Positions 54,728 through 63,416 of a DNA stretch of 64,000 bases are shown in pieces. Source of the stretch: Phycisphaerae bacterium. GTDB lineage: Bacteria; Chloroflexota; Anaerolineae; 4572-78; J111. The notes under the pieces are model-generated. The model had not been told where the DNA came from. It searched no databases and saw only the letters and a list, made by a program, of their open reading frames with translations. The position numbers and the translations under genes were made by a program. The stretch is from positions 1-64,000 of the forward strand of contig JANQQF010000143.1 in assembly GCA_028285035.1 (NCBI GenBank). The letters run 5' to 3'. Numbering within the stretch: the first letter of the stretch is position 1; each line of letters opens with the position of its first letter.

Positions 54728-54806
54728 AGGGTCGCAAAGTCTCAAGGTAGTAGAGCAGCAGGGTAACAAATCTTGCAACCCTGCTACTTTGCTACCCTGC
54801 GACCCT
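54728..54806. repeat. Long three-part hairpin upstream of trpB
   Basis: Nested perfect arms: AGGGTCGCA (54728-54736) with TGCGACCCT (54798-54806), GGTAG (54746-54750) with CTACC (54792-54796), and AGCAGGGT (54757-54764) with ACCCTGCT (54778-54785). It begins 29 bp before the trpB start on the minus strand, just after the GntR gene. It could terminate the GntR transcript or attenuate trpBA, though no T run follows. Confidence 0.65.
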
Positions 54807-54815
54807 ACATCTTTG

Positions 54816-55613
54816 TCAATCCTCCACCAAATACGTAAAAATATCCGGCGAATTTTCATCGAGCATTTTGAGCTGGCAATTGGCGCGGCGGCCCATATGC
54901 TCGACAGTAATCACAAAATAATCTTGCTTTAAGATTGCCTCATCATAGACAACCGGTACCCCCTCTTGGGTTGAGCTGATCCGGACGGATAGCCAGGCTG
55001 GATCTCCCACTTGGCATTGTAACAGCTTGGCCTGTTCTTCTGATAAAACAAGAGGAGTTAGATACTCTTTCGCCATCGTAATGGCTTGGCCCGTTTCTTC
55101 CTGAAGTAAATCATAAAGCGATGCATTAGGGGTATAAGCTTGTGCGACCTGGGCCAATTGTGGGGGCAGAAAAGATTGCTGATAGGCGAATGGCACCCCG
55201 TTAATGATTCGCAATCGGGCCAACGAGCTAACGGCACTACGTTTTGGCAACTTTAGGGCTTGTTTGGCCTTGTCATGTTGAATATCGTGTTCTATCCCAA
55301 GCACTTGTGTTTCTGCCCCGGCAAAAGAGCGTTGTTTCATCTCATTACTCAGACTCAAGAGCTGAAACTGATCTTCCTGCAAATGCGGACTGACCACAAA
55401 GGTGCCAACCCCGTGCTCCGTCCGAATCAGCCCTTCCGTCTCCAAAACATTGAGGGCCTTACGAATCGTCATCAACGTCGTCCCAAATTTTTCGGCCAAT
55501 TCCCGTTGTGGCGGCAACTTCTCACCCGGCACTAACTCACCCTCATTGATGTGGTGTTGCAATTGATTGGCCAGTTTTATGTATCGCGGCAGTAATTTGT
55601 CAGTAGTGTTCAT
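54816..55613 (-). CDS. GntR-family (HutC/UTRA) transcriptional regulator
   Basis: A 265-residue regulator. Winged helix at about 10-78 (YIKLANQLQHHINEGELVPGEKLPPQRELAEKFGTTLMTIRKALNVLETEGLIRTEHGVGTFV). A UTRA ligand-binding domain (about 100-262) is recognisable from LPKRSAVSSLARLRIINGVPFAYQQSFLP and VPVVYDEAILKQDYFVITVEHMG. UTRA domains bind small metabolites, often sugars or amino acids. The gene has its own promoter with a perfect palindrome in its leader. trpBA lies 117 bp downstream; control of trpBA is possible but unproven. Confidence 0.9.
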   Translation of the reverse strand: MNTTDKLLPRYIKLANQLQHHINEGELVPGEKLPPQRELAEKFGTTLMTIRKALNVLETEGLIRTEHGVGTFVVSPHLQEDQFQLLSLSNEMKQRSFAGAETQVLGIEHDIQHDKAKQALKLPKRSAVSSLARLRIINGVPFAYQQSFLPPQLAQVAQAYTPNASLYDLLQEETGQAITMAKEYLTPLVLSEEQAKLLQCQVGDPAWLSVRISSTQEGVPVVYDEAILKQDYFVITVEHMGRRANCQLKMLDENSPDIFTYLVED

Positions 55614-55629
55614 AATTCATCATTAAAAG

Positions 55630-55645
55630 ATAACTCTAGAGTTAT
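55630..55645. promoter_or_regulatory. 16-bp perfect palindrome in the GntR gene leader
   Basis: ATAACTCTAGAGTTAT, a perfect symmetric site, overlaps a second imperfect repeat (GAGTTATAGAACTC). It lies between the -10 and the start codon of the GntR gene, the classical place for autorepression. Confidence 0.65.
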
Positions 55646-55660
55646 AGAACTCTATGACTA

Positions 55661-55689
55661 AGAATATCATGGATTTTGGAGGGTGTCAA
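55661..55689 (-). promoter_or_regulatory. Promoter of the GntR regulator gene
   Basis: On the minus strand TTGACA (55689-55684), 17-bp spacer, TATTCT (55666-55661). The -35 is a perfect consensus. The palindrome at 55630-55645 lies just downstream of the predicted transcription start. Confidence 0.7.
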
Positions 55690-55717
55690 AATGTTTATCG
55701 AGTCATTGATTGTGATC

Positions 55718-55747
55718 TTGTATTCCCACCTAAAAAACTGATATAAT
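55718..55747 (+). promoter_or_regulatory. Promoter of the DUF433/DUF5615 module
   Basis: TTGTAT (55718-55723), 18-bp spacer, TATAAT (55742-55747) with TGA before it, giving an extended -10. The start codon lies about 28 bp beyond. Confidence 0.65.
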
Positions 55748-55775
55748 ATCACCCACAAGATTAAGGGGTATCAAA

Positions 55776-56087
55776 ATGATCGTTGAAACACGTTATGAGC
55801 ACATTATCCTAAATAAAGACAATGTACCAATGATTGCAGCGACAACAATGAAAGTGATTGAGCTTGTCATTGCAAAGAAGGCATATGGTTGGAGTCCAGA
55901 GGAGCTACATTTTCAATATCCCCATCTTAGTTTAGGCAAAATCTATTCGGCTTTAGCTTACTATTGGGATCATCAAGAGACACTTGATAATGATATTGAA
56001 AGTCGTTTACAACAAGTTGATCAAATACAACAGTCCTTAGAACCAACCCCACTTAAGGCTCGCTTGCAGGCCAAAGGGTTGATTTAA
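55776..56087 (+). CDS. DUF433 antitoxin
   Basis: A 103-residue protein of the DUF433 family: TRYEHIILNKDNVPMIAATTMKV, YGWSPEELHFQYPHLSLGKIYSALAYYWDHQETLDNDI. The middle part is a winged-helix-like DNA-binding region. AAGGGG lies before the ATG. Its stop overlaps the toxin start by 1 base (TAATG), the usual antitoxin-first order of DUF433/DUF5615 modules. A decayed copy of its 3' end lies at 44844. The antitoxin role follows the family, not direct evidence. Confidence 0.85.
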   Translation: MIVETRYEHIILNKDNVPMIAATTMKVIELVIAKKAYGWSPEELHFQYPHLSLGKIYSALAYYWDHQETLDNDIESRLQQVDQIQQSLEPTPLKARLQAKGLI

Positions 56088-56434
56088 TGGCGATTAGTCT
56101 TTATATGGACCAGCATGTACCTCGCTCAATCACCATTGGACTTCGTTTACGAGGAGTGGATGTTCTTACAGCTTATGAGGATGGGGCTAGTGAGTTAGAT
56201 GACCCGGCTTTACTCGACAGAACAACTGAGTTAGGCCGGGTTTTGTTTTCTCAAGATGATGACCTTTTAGTAGAAGCAGCTAAGAGGCAAAGAAGCAAAA
56301 CCCTATTTGCCGGGGTTATTTATGCCCATCAGTTACGAACTTCTATTGGTATTTGCATCCAAGATTTGGAGATTATTGCTAAAGTAGGAGAGCCAGAAGA
56401 TTTAATGAATGGCGTTCAATACCTGCCACTCTAA
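56087..56434 (+). CDS. DUF5615 PIN-like toxin
   Basis: A 115-residue PIN-like protein: SLYMDQHVPRSITIGLRLRGVDVLTAYEDGASELDDPALLDRTTELGRVLFSQDDDLLVEAAKRQ and FAGVIYAHQ. Conserved acids in YMDQH, LDD and SQDDDLL correspond to the PIN metal site, so it is probably an RNase toxin. It overlaps the DUF433 start/stop by 1 base and the convergent rpiA end by 4 bases. Confidence 0.85.
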   Translation: MAISLYMDQHVPRSITIGLRLRGVDVLTAYEDGASELDDPALLDRTTELGRVLFSQDDDLLVEAAKRQRSKTLFAGVIYAHQLRTSIGICIQDLEIIAKVGEPEDLMNGVQYLPL

Positions 56435-57132
56435 ATCACCCCCCCGTCCGTCATCACCCGAATCCCATTGCTCCCCGCCACAATCACCTCATCGGCCATC
56501 CCGAGGAACATACCGTGCTCCACCACCCCGGTACGGCCATGTAATTGGGCATTGAGGGCGGCAGGGTCGTTGATGCCATTTTCAAAACGACAATCGAGGA
56601 TGTAGTTGCCGTTATCGGTGACAAAAATTTGGCCGTCACGCTCACGGAGCACGGGCGTACAGCCGACCTCGGCGGTCAGCCAATTAGCTTGGTGTTGCCA
56701 GCCAAATTGAGTCACTTCGACAGGCACGGGGTCTTTTGTGCCTAGCTTGGAGACAGGTTTGGTTTCATCGACGATGACGATGAAGTAAACCGCACACAAC
56801 TCCACCATTTTCTCGCGGAGCAAGGCCCCACCCAACCCTTTAATCAGGTTAAATTGCGGATCGACCTCATCGGCCCCATCAATCGCCAGATCGAGCTTAC
56901 CGTACTCTCCCAGGGTGCCTAGGGGCAAATTATATTGGTGGGCAATCTTCTCGGTGCGTGAGGAGGTGGGCACACCAACGATATCGGTCAACTCGCCCCG
57001 CTGCCACATCTGGCCAATTAAATGAACCGCATAGCTGGTGGTCGAGCCACTGCCCAACCCCAACCGCATTCCACTTTCCACACGTTCTACGGCCTTGGCC
57101 GCTGCTTTTTGTTTAAGTTCTTCGATAGACAT
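56431..57132 (-). CDS. rpiA: Ribose-5-phosphate isomerase A
   Basis: A 233-residue enzyme interconverting ribose-5-phosphate and ribulose-5-phosphate. MRLGLGSGSTTSYAVHLIG, KLDLAIDGADEVDPQFNLIKGLGGALLREKMV, and the ligand Lys in ETKPVSKLG are present. It works with the transketolase 190 bp upstream on the same strand in the pentose phosphate pathway. A long inverted repeat lies in the gap. Confidence 0.95.
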   Translation of the reverse strand: MSIEELKQKAAAKAVERVESGMRLGLGSGSTTSYAVHLIGQMWQRGELTDIVGVPTSSRTEKIAHQYNLPLGTLGEYGKLDLAIDGADEVDPQFNLIKGLGGALLREKMVELCAVYFIVIVDETKPVSKLGTKDPVPVEVTQFGWQHQANWLTAEVGCTPVLRERDGQIFVTDNGNYILDCRFENGINDPAALNAQLHGRTGVVEHGMFLGMADEVIVAGSNGIRVMTDGGVI

Positions 57133-57206
57133 AGGCAGGGTTTCAGGGTAACAAGGTTGTAAGGTAGCAGAGTAGCAAGGTTATTATTAAGGTTGATGGG
57201 GGCTGA

Positions 57207-57255
57207 CGTGATACGTAATGTGTACTTGTTTACGGAGCACGTATTACGCATCACG
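57207..57255. repeat. Long inverted repeat between tkt and rpiA
   Basis: CGTGATACGTAAT (57207-57219) pairs with ATTACGCATCACG (57243-57255) with one mismatch, around 23 nt. It lies about 75 bp before rpiA. The adjacent 57138-57180 stretch has AGGGTAACAAGGTTGTAAGG-type words also found in the trpB hairpin. Confidence 0.6.
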
Positions 57256-57321
57256 ATTACATTCTCAACAAAAACACGTTCAACTTGATTCCGCTCAACC
57301 TACCTAATTACCCAACACTTT

Positions 57322-59334
57322 TTATTTTTTAGATTTATCAATGGTTTCGAGCGCACGCAAGACGACACGGTCGGTGGTGAAACCAAGTTGTTCATAAATG
57401 ACTTTGTATGGAGCCGAGGCACCGAAGCGATCCAGGGCGATGATACTGCCGTGGCTGCCGACCCAACGTTCCCATCCCATTGACACACCAGCCTCAATGG
57501 CGAGGCGGGCTTTGACTGTCGGGGGCAGGATTGTATTTTGGTACTCTTCCGATTGCTTGGCAAACAGTTCCCAACTGGGCATACTGACCACACGTGCCCC
57601 GATGCCTTGCTCAGTGAGCACCTTATGAGCTTCAACCGCGAATTCAACTTCAGAGCCAGAGGCCATCAGAATGATGTCTGGGTAGATGCGATCGGTATCC
57701 AGCAAGATGTAAGCCCCTTTAGCCACACCCGCCGCGTCATCTTTGATGGTATCCCGCTCATAAACGGGTAGTTTTTGCCGGGTCAAAAGTAAGGCGGTTG
57801 GCCCATCTCGTTTTTCCAAGGCCACTTTCCAAGCTTGGGCGGTCTCATTAGCATCGGCGGGGCGCAACACTGTCAGGTTAGGGATAGAGCGCAGGGCCGC
57901 CAGATGCTCCACTGGCTGGTGAGTAGGGCCATCTTCGCCGAGGCCGATGCTGTCGTGGGTGAAGATCGTAATCGCTGGAATATGGGACAGGGCGGCCAAA
58001 CGCAGCGAGGGGCGACAGTAATCGGAGAAGACCAAGAACGTCCCACCGTAGGGGATTACCCCGCCGTGCAGGGCCATCCCATTCAAGGCCCCGGCCATTC
58101 CGTGCTCCCGCACCCCGAAGTGAAAGTTACGGCCAGCATAGGTGTCATTGCCAAAGACAGGATAGCCTTTGAGGAAGGTGTTGTTGCTGGGAGCCAAATC
58201 GGCTGAGCCACCAATCAAATGGGGAATAACCGGGGCAATCGCGTTTAAGACCTCGCCCGAGGCTGAACGCGTTGCCATCACTTTATCGGTAGGGAAAACA
58301 GGTAAGGCTTCTTCCCAGCCTTCAGGCAGTTCACCTGACAGGGCACGCCGGAACTGTTCAGCTTCGTTGGGGAAGGCCTCAACATAAGCGTCCATTTTAC
58401 CTTTCCAGGCCGCTTCCAGACTAGTCCCTTCATCAATAGCCTTTTGGAAATGGGTCAGAGCCTCATCGGGAATGTAAAAATCTTTGTCAGGGTCCCAACC
58501 ATATTCTTCCTTGGTCAGGCGTACCTCATCAGGGCCAAGGGGTGAACCGTGCGAGCCAGCCGTGCCCGCTTTGTTGGGGCTACCAAACCCAATCACCGTC
58601 TGACAAGCGATGATGGAGGGTTTGTCATCGACCAGTTGAGCAGCCTTGATAGCTTCTTGAATAGCGGTGTGATTGTGGCCATCAATCTGCTGGGTGTGCC
58701 AGCCATAGGCCTCGAAGCGGGCCAAGGGGTCTTCGGTGAAGGCCAAATCGGTGCCGCCGTCAATGCTGATCTCATTATCATCGTAGAGATAAATCAGCTT
58801 ACCCAACTTGAGGTGTCCAGCCAGCGAAGCGGCTTCGTGGGAAATTCCTTCCATCAAATCACCATCACTGACAATGGCGTAGGTGTAGTGATTGATCAAT
58901 TCGTGATCGGGCCGATTGAAGGTCTCGGCCAAAAATGCCTCAGCAATAGCCATTCCAACCCCGTTGGCAAAGCCCTGCCCCAGCGGGCCAGTGGTCGTTT
59001 CCACCCCAGGCGTCAAGCCATACTCGGGATGACCAGGGGTCAAACTCCCCCACTGCCGGAAGTTTTTCAATTCTTCAAGGGGCAGATCATATCCCGTCAG
59101 GTGGAGTAGACTATACAACAACATTGAGCCGTGCCCTGCGGATAAAATGAATCGATCTCGATCAGGCCAATCAGGGTTTTTGGGATTATGACGCAAAAAT
59201 TGGGTCCACAAAACGTAGGCGGCGTCAGCCATCCCCATTGGCATACCAGGGTGGCCAGAATTTGCTTTCTGCACACCATCAATGGCTAGGGTGCGGATTG
59301 TGTTCACACAAAGTTGATCAAGCTCGGTTGTCAT
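57322..59334 (-). CDS. tkt: Transketolase
   Basis: A 670-residue thiamine diphosphate enzyme of the pentose phosphate/Calvin pathways. The N-terminal [22 protein letters not shown]-binding [38 protein letters not shown], and active-site His-containing [15 protein letters not shown] are present. [22 protein letters not shown] and [15 protein letters not shown] belong to the pyrimidine domain. Complete in length for the family. rpiA follows it. Confidence 0.97.
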   Translation of the reverse strand: MTTELDQLCVNTIRTLAIDGVQKANSGHPGMPMGMADAAYVLWTQFLRHNPKNPDWPDRDRFILSAGHGSMLLYSLLHLTGYDLPLEELKNFRQWGSLTPGHPEYGLTPGVETTTGPLGQGFANGVGMAIAEAFLAETFNRPDHELINHYTYAIVSDGDLMEGISHEAASLAGHLKLGKLIYLYDDNEISIDGGTDLAFTEDPLARFEAYGWHTQQIDGHNHTAIQEAIKAAQLVDDKPSIIACQTVIGFGSPNKAGTAGSHGSPLGPDEVRLTKEEYGWDPDKDFYIPDEALTHFQKAIDEGTSLEAAWKGKMDAYVEAFPNEAEQFRRALSGELPEGWEEALPVFPTDKVMATRSASGEVLNAIAPVIPHLIGGSADLAPSNNTFLKGYPVFGNDTYAGRNFHFGVREHGMAGALNGMALHGGVIPYGGTFLVFSDYCRPSLRLAALSHIPAITIFTHDSIGLGEDGPTHQPVEHLAALRSIPNLTVLRPADANETAQAWKVALEKRDGPTALLLTRQKLPVYERDTIKDDAAGVAKGAYILLDTDRIYPDIILMASGSEVEFAVEAHKVLTEQGIGARVVSMPSWELFAKQSEEYQNTILPPTVKARLAIEAGVSMGWERWVGSHGSIIALDRFGASAPYKVIYEQLGFTTDRVVLRALETIDKSKK

Positions 59335-59506
59335 AAAGTGAGGCTCCTTGTTTTTATAGTGCTCGTGACAATCATTTTATTTATTGGTATATCAACAACG
59401 ATGGTGATAATGGAGAATGTTCATTTTTACCAAAATAGTGGTCAAACAACATTTTTGTTCATCTCACAACAAGTCCACATGAAACCATAAAATGAGTTTG
59501 GAAGCA

Positions 59507-59570
59507 AATAGGGTTAACAGAGTCTTGGAGTTCCTGAATTAAAAGAGTCCCCAACTCTGCAAACCCTATT
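59507..59570. repeat. Long compound hairpin after trmI
   Basis: AATAGGGTT (59507-59515) pairs with AACCCTATT (59562-59570), with inner CAGAGT.TTGG pairing to CCAACTCTG. It lies directly past the trmI stop on the minus strand, in the 240-bp gap before tkt. No clean T run follows. Confidence 0.6.
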
Positions 59571-59574
59571 AACT

Positions 59575-60405
59575 CTATAAACTCACTCGCTGATGTGGCC
59601 GATGTTCTGGGAAGGTATCCGTGGTCACATTGCGGGCAAACACCAAAAAACCGGTATGCCCAACCATTACATCTTCTGGACGTAGCCGCCCAGCAACGGG
59701 TTTGTAAGCTCGGGTCCAATTTTCTTCAACTTGGGGATCACCAAAGTCATGCTGCTTGAGGCCAATCAACAAGTCGGTCACCTGATTCGTCGTCGGAATA
59801 ATTGCCCCAAAAAAGCCGCTGGGCTTCAGAGCAGCTTTGACATGAGGCAAATAGAGCCACGGTTCCTTGACATCTAAAAAAACGGCATCAACCTCCGTTT
59901 CATCAAAGCCATTGGCAATATCTCGCACCTTAAAATCAACCGCATCATCCAGGCCAACTTTCCAAAGATTCTCCTGGGCATTGCGCTGCATCTCTTCACG
60001 AATTTCGTAGGAGTAGACTCGCCCGCCCGGTGAAACAAAACGAGCCAGCGCAATGGTTAAGGCCCCACTCCCTGTGCCTGCCTCGATCACCCGGCGACCT
60101 GGATAGATATTGAGCTTGAAAATGATCCGGCCCGCCTCTTTGGGATAGACGATCTGGGTTTTACGACGAATCTCCTTCATCAAGTCCTCAAGCGAGGGTT
60201 CAATGACGATGTAAATTTGTCCCGTCGTTGAAGTAATTTTTCGACCCAGTGGCTGGTCAATCAGTTGATCATGCTCGATGATCCCTTGATGAGTATGCTG
60301 CCGCCGCCCTGCTGAAAGACGCGTATAAAATCGTTTGTTATCCTCACTGATCAGCAAGACCAGATCACCTGCTTGGGCTACTGTGTGTCCTTGGTCGTGT
60401 ATCAT
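59575..60405 (-). CDS. trmI: tRNA (adenine-N1)-methyltransferase TrmI
   Basis: A 276-residue SAM-dependent enzyme making m1A58 in tRNA. N-terminal beta domain (GDLVLLISEDNKRFYTRLSAG), then IYPKEAGRII-type motif, Rossmann SAM site VIEAGTGSGALTIALARFVSPGGRVYSYE, DAVFLDVKEPWLYLPHVKAAL and the C-terminal RAYKPVAGRLRPEDVMVGHTGFLVFARNV. Matches the TrmI/TRM61 family over its whole length. No strong ribosome binding site is seen. Confidence 0.93.
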   Translation of the reverse strand: MIHDQGHTVAQAGDLVLLISEDNKRFYTRLSAGRRQHTHQGIIEHDQLIDQPLGRKITSTTGQIYIVIEPSLEDLMKEIRRKTQIVYPKEAGRIIFKLNIYPGRRVIEAGTGSGALTIALARFVSPGGRVYSYEIREEMQRNAQENLWKVGLDDAVDFKVRDIANGFDETEVDAVFLDVKEPWLYLPHVKAALKPSGFFGAIIPTTNQVTDLLIGLKQHDFGDPQVEENWTRAYKPVAGRLRPEDVMVGHTGFLVFARNVTTDTFPEHRPHQRVSL

Positions 60406-60487
60406 TGGTTGCTCGTTATCAAGACCGGATCAACAAGATTTTCCTGATTTTATTTTGAAATCTTATCAATCTTATCTAAAAAATCAC

Positions 60488-61567
60488 CTAAAATATAATC
60501 ACATTTCGTAAAGCTTCGCCGCGATTAACCGCCTCAATCGCTTCATTGATTTCTTCGAGGGAATACCTTTTGGTAATCAACTCATCCAATTTCAGACGGC
60601 CCTGCTGATAAAGCTCGACCAAGCGAGGCACATCGACTTGTAAACGAGTTGAGCCCATCTTACTGCCAAGCATGCGTTGCCCTCTGTTGGCAAATTCGCC
60701 TCCCTCAATTTCTGACATCGCTCCATCGGGCGGCATTCCCACAATGACAAGCGTGCCCGCTTTCCGCAAATAGCTCACCGACTGCTCAATAGCTCTAGGG
60801 CTACCCACCGTCACGAAAACATAATCCGCCCCACGGCCATCCGTCAAGGCTTGTATGGCTGCGGTTGCATCTTCATTTTTAGGGTTAACCGTATGCGTGG
60901 CCCCAAAGTCACGGGCCGCCTCCAGTTTGCTATCCACCAGATCGAGGGCAATAATTTTATTGGCCCCAGCTAAAGCCGCACCCTGCACACTATTCAGGCC
61001 CACGCCTCCTGTACCGATGATGACAACATTGCTGCCCTGTGGGATTTTGGCGGTGTTTGTCACTGCCCCCAGCCCCGTCACCACCCCACAAGCCAACAAT
61101 GAGGCACTGTCCAACGGGATCTCCTTGGGAATTGAAACCGCTTGAGATTGGTCAACTACAACATATTCCGCAAAGGCCCCTGTCCGCAGACCGTGACCAA
61201 GGGCTTGGCCATCCTTGGTATGCAGTCGGCCCTGCTCATCAATAGGAAAGTTGCCTTCACACAAATGCAACTCTCCCTGATCGCAAAAGAAGCAATGGCC
61301 GCAGGAACGCAGCAGAGAGACAACAACGTGATCACCAGGTTGAACCATTGTCACCTGGTCCCCCACCTCCTCCACAATACCTGAAGCCTCGTGGCCAAAA
61401 ACGACAGGCAAGGTTCCGCCCCAAACACCTTCCGCATAATGAATGTCACTATGGCAAATGGCACAGGCTGCCAACTTTACCTTCACCTCGCCACGTTGGG
61501 GCGGGTCCAAGGTAATCTCTTCAACAACCAGAGGTTTACCAAACTCATAACAGATTGCCGCTTTCAT
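60488..61567 (-). CDS. Zinc-dependent alcohol dehydrogenase
   Basis: A 359-residue medium-chain dehydrogenase from ATG 61567, chosen as AAGGAGAAAC lies just before it; a longer reading to 61702 has no support and would cover a hairpin. Catalytic zinc: Cys and His in CAICHSDIHYA and GHEASGIVEEVG. Structural zinc: CGHCFFCDQGELHLC. NAD site: GTGGVGLNSVQGA. Acts on alcohols or aldehydes of unknown identity. Its 5' leader carries a long inverted repeat. Confidence 0.9.
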   Translation of the reverse strand: MKAAICYEFGKPLVVEEITLDPPQRGEVKVKLAACAICHSDIHYAEGVWGGTLPVVFGHEASGIVEEVGDQVTMVQPGDHVVVSLLRSCGHCFFCDQGELHLCEGNFPIDEQGRLHTKDGQALGHGLRTGAFAEYVVVDQSQAVSIPKEIPLDSASLLACGVVTGLGAVTNTAKIPQGSNVVIIGTGGVGLNSVQGAALAGANKIIALDLVDSKLEAARDFGATHTVNPKNEDATAAIQALTDGRGADYVFVTVGSPRAIEQSVSYLRKAGTLVIVGMPPDGAMSEIEGGEFANRGQRMLGSKMGSTRLQVDVPRLVELYQQGRLKLDELITKRYSLEEINEAIEAVNRGEALRNVIIF

Positions 61568-61606
61568 TGTTTCTCCTTGAAATAAAATCCTGTAACAAAA
61601 ATAAAA

Positions 61607-61669
61607 GCGCAAAGAATCAAAAAACCAAGAGACACTTTTCATATTCTTTGGTTTAATGATTCCTTGCGC
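61607..61669. repeat. Long inverted repeat upstream of the alcohol dehydrogenase gene
   Basis: GCGCAAaGAATCAaaaaACCAA pairs with TTGGTTtaaTGATTCcTTGCGC with small bulges, around about 20 nt. It lies 40 bp upstream of the start codon on the minus strand and could be a 5' leader structure. Confidence 0.6.
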
Positions 61670-61880
61670 CGTCGCGTGATATTCAACTAATCGAGAAGAC
61701 ACATATTCTGCTCTTCATTTTAGACGCTTTGAGCCGTTTGACAACTTATCATTATCGCTTTGTCAATTCCCTGCAGGGGGCCTAAACTAATCCGTGGATC
61801 GTGGTTAGTAATTGGTGGTTCGTCGGTTTACTGATCACTAGCCAACAAACACTAAAGACTATTTTAAGGGAGATCAACTG

Positions 61881-62675
61881 ATGAGAAATTTCTTAAAAGA
61901 CTCAAATGCAATTATTGGGATGATTCACGTTGATGCGTTGCCGGGTACACCCCGCTTTCAAGGCTCAATGGCTGACGTTATTGCCAAGGCGAAGGCGGAG
62001 GCCAAGGTATATCAAGAAGCAGGCATCGATATTTTGATGATTGAGAATATGCACGATGTGCCGTTTGACAGAAATGTGGGGCCAGAAATTGTTTCGGCAA
62101 TGGCCGTCGTCGGCTATGAGGTTAAAAATGTCACCGGGTTACGATGCGGTATTCAGATTTTGGCCGCAGCGAACAAAGAGGCTTTGGGCGCAGCTCAAGC
62201 TGGGGGACTCGATTTTGTCCGGGCTGAGGGCTTTGTCTTCGCCCACGTCGCCGATGAGGGCTTGATTGATGGTTGTTCCGCCGAAATTATGCGCTACCGT
62301 CGTCAAATTGGGGCGGATGATGTGCTGGTCATCACCGATGTAAAGAAGAAACACAGCTCTCACGCCATCACCGCTGATGTCGATATCGTTGAAACCGCCC
62401 ACGCCGCCGAGTTCTTTCTAAGCGATGGCGTCATCGTCACCGGCGTTGCGACCGGCACCGAAGCCGATTTGGATGAGCTTAAAGCGGTTAAGGCCGCCGT
62501 TGACATTCCGATTTTGGTGGGGTCTGGGGTGAATATCGAAAACGTCGATCAATATCTAGCCGTCGCCGACGCCCTGATCATCGGCTCCTATTTCAAAACC
62601 AGCGGCCATTGGACTCAGCCCGTCGAGGCAGATCGCGTTCGATCGTTTATGGAGAAGGTCAATACGTTGCGTTAG
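61881..62675 (+). CDS. BtpA/SgcQ-family protein
   Basis: A 264-residue TIM-barrel protein. IIGMIHVDALPGTPRFQGSMADVI opens it, with DILMIENMHDVPF, RCGIQILAAANKEALGAAQAGGLDFVRAEGFVFAHVADEGLI and VLVGSGVNIENVDQYL typical of the BtpA family. BtpA is known for photosystem I biogenesis in cyanobacteria; in other bacteria the family (SgcQ, predicted aldolases or nucleosidases) has no firm function. AAGGGAGA lies before the ATG. A 14-bp hairpin ends it. Confidence 0.88.
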   Translation: MRNFLKDSNAIIGMIHVDALPGTPRFQGSMADVIAKAKAEAKVYQEAGIDILMIENMHDVPFDRNVGPEIVSAMAVVGYEVKNVTGLRCGIQILAAANKEALGAAQAGGLDFVRAEGFVFAHVADEGLIDGCSAEIMRYRRQIGADDVLVITDVKKKHSSHAITADVDIVETAHAAEFFLSDGVIVTGVATGTEADLDELKAVKAAVDIPILVGSGVNIENVDQYLAVADALIIGSYFKTSGHWTQPVEADRVRSFMEKVNTLR

Positions 62676-62680
62676 AGAGT

Positions 62681-62728
62681 AGAGCGCAGAGGTTTCGTCC
62701 GATGCGATATCGGCAACCTCTGCGCTCT
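62681..62728 (+). terminator. Terminator-like hairpin after the BtpA-family gene
   Basis: Perfect 14-bp arms AGAGCGCAGAGGTT (62681-62694) and AACCTCTGCGCTCT (62715-62728) around 20 nt. No T run follows, so it may be factor-aided or an mRNA-stabilising structure. Confidence 0.6.
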
Positions 62729-62945
62729 AACTCCCCACCAATCCCCCCTCAAACGCCGCAAAAATCGCTCCGCTGCCGCTTGGGGCGACTCACGGCCTTG
62801 CACGACGTGCCAATAGACCGTTTCATTCATCGTGCCGAGCATCGCAGCGGCCATATATTTGGCATCTTAGGGAGCGATGGAGCTATCACGAATGCCGTCT
62901 GCGATAACCTGTTCCATTGCAGCTAACATCTCGGCGGATAGGGTG
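62727..62945 (-). pseudogene. C-terminal relic of a TetR-family regulator
   Basis: The minus frame reads LSAEMLAAMEQVIADGIRDS, then SIAP, a stop (62867-62869), then DAKYMAAAMLGTMNETVYWHVVQGRESPQAAAERFLRRLRGDWWG, the look of a TetR C-terminal half. The DNA-binding N-terminus is missing. Near the end a one-base loss relative to the copy at 63960-64000 shifts the frame: the shifted frame ends AFEGGLVGS stop, matching KAFEGGLVG stop there. So at least two disabling lesions are seen. Confidence 0.65.
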
Positions 62946-62958
62946 TGTTAGTCCTTTA

Positions 62959-62967
62959 TGGTATAAT
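62959..62967 (+). promoter_or_regulatory. Extended -10 promoter of the VapC-type module
   Basis: TGG then TATAAT (62962-62967), 35 bp before the antitoxin start. No good -35 is visible. The same TGn-TATAAT form precedes the DUF433 module. Confidence 0.55.
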
Positions 62968-63002
62968 ACTTATTCAATGATAGTTTATGGTTTGGAGGTT
63001 GC

Positions 63003-63416
63003 ATGACGATTTTGATTAAACGAGAAATTTTGCATCAGATGATTGATGATCTTTCTCAAACCCAATTATTTGAATTGGCTAAGTTTGTTGAGTTTCTAAT
63101 CTCTAAAGAGGGACAAAGTAAATCCAACTTTGATTTGTGGGAATTGATCGAAGATGAAGATGATAGATCGCCTCTTGCTGATCCACTTGATGAGTTGAAA
63201 GAGGTGATGCGAACCATTCAAACTCCCCCCCCCCATCATCAGGCAATTATACAACCTACTCAAGTGTTGGCCGATGATGTGGCTCAACTTCTCTCAGATA
63301 CAGAAAATTCGCTTGACGTCGCGGCTTGGAATGAAACGTGGGATACCATTGAGGCAGAAATGGAAGCCAAAAGCCTGGCTCATGAACATGTTGAAAATCA
63401 AGAGAGCAACTCATGA
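63003..63416 (+). CDS. Putative antitoxin of a VapC-type module
   Basis: A 137-residue protein. Residues about 1-40 (LIKREILHQMIDDLSQTQLFELAKFVEFLISKE) resemble small helical antitoxins of the DUF2281-like kind; the rest is acidic and probably disordered, with a C-terminal helix that could wrap the toxin. TTGGAGG precedes the ATG. A run of ten C (63225-63234) encodes PPP in the middle, so slippage would truncate the toxin-binding part. Its stop overlaps the toxin start by 4 bases (ATGA). Antitoxin role is inferred from this layout. Confidence 0.65.
   Translation: MTILIKREILHQMIDDLSQTQLFELAKFVEFLISKEGQSKSNFDLWELIEDEDDRSPLADPLDELKEVMRTIQTPPPHHQAIIQPTQVLADDVAQLLSDTENSLDVAAWNETWDTIEAEMEAKSLAHEHVENQESNS

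Noticed and set aside
60406..60487. AT-rich gap before trmI with AAGATTTT/AAATCTT words
   Set aside because: Imperfect pairing and short length; nothing beyond composition to support a feature.
61568..61702. Extended N-terminus of the alcohol dehydrogenase
   Set aside because: It reads through the leader inverted repeat and lacks similarity to the family; the ATG at 61567 has AAGGAG.
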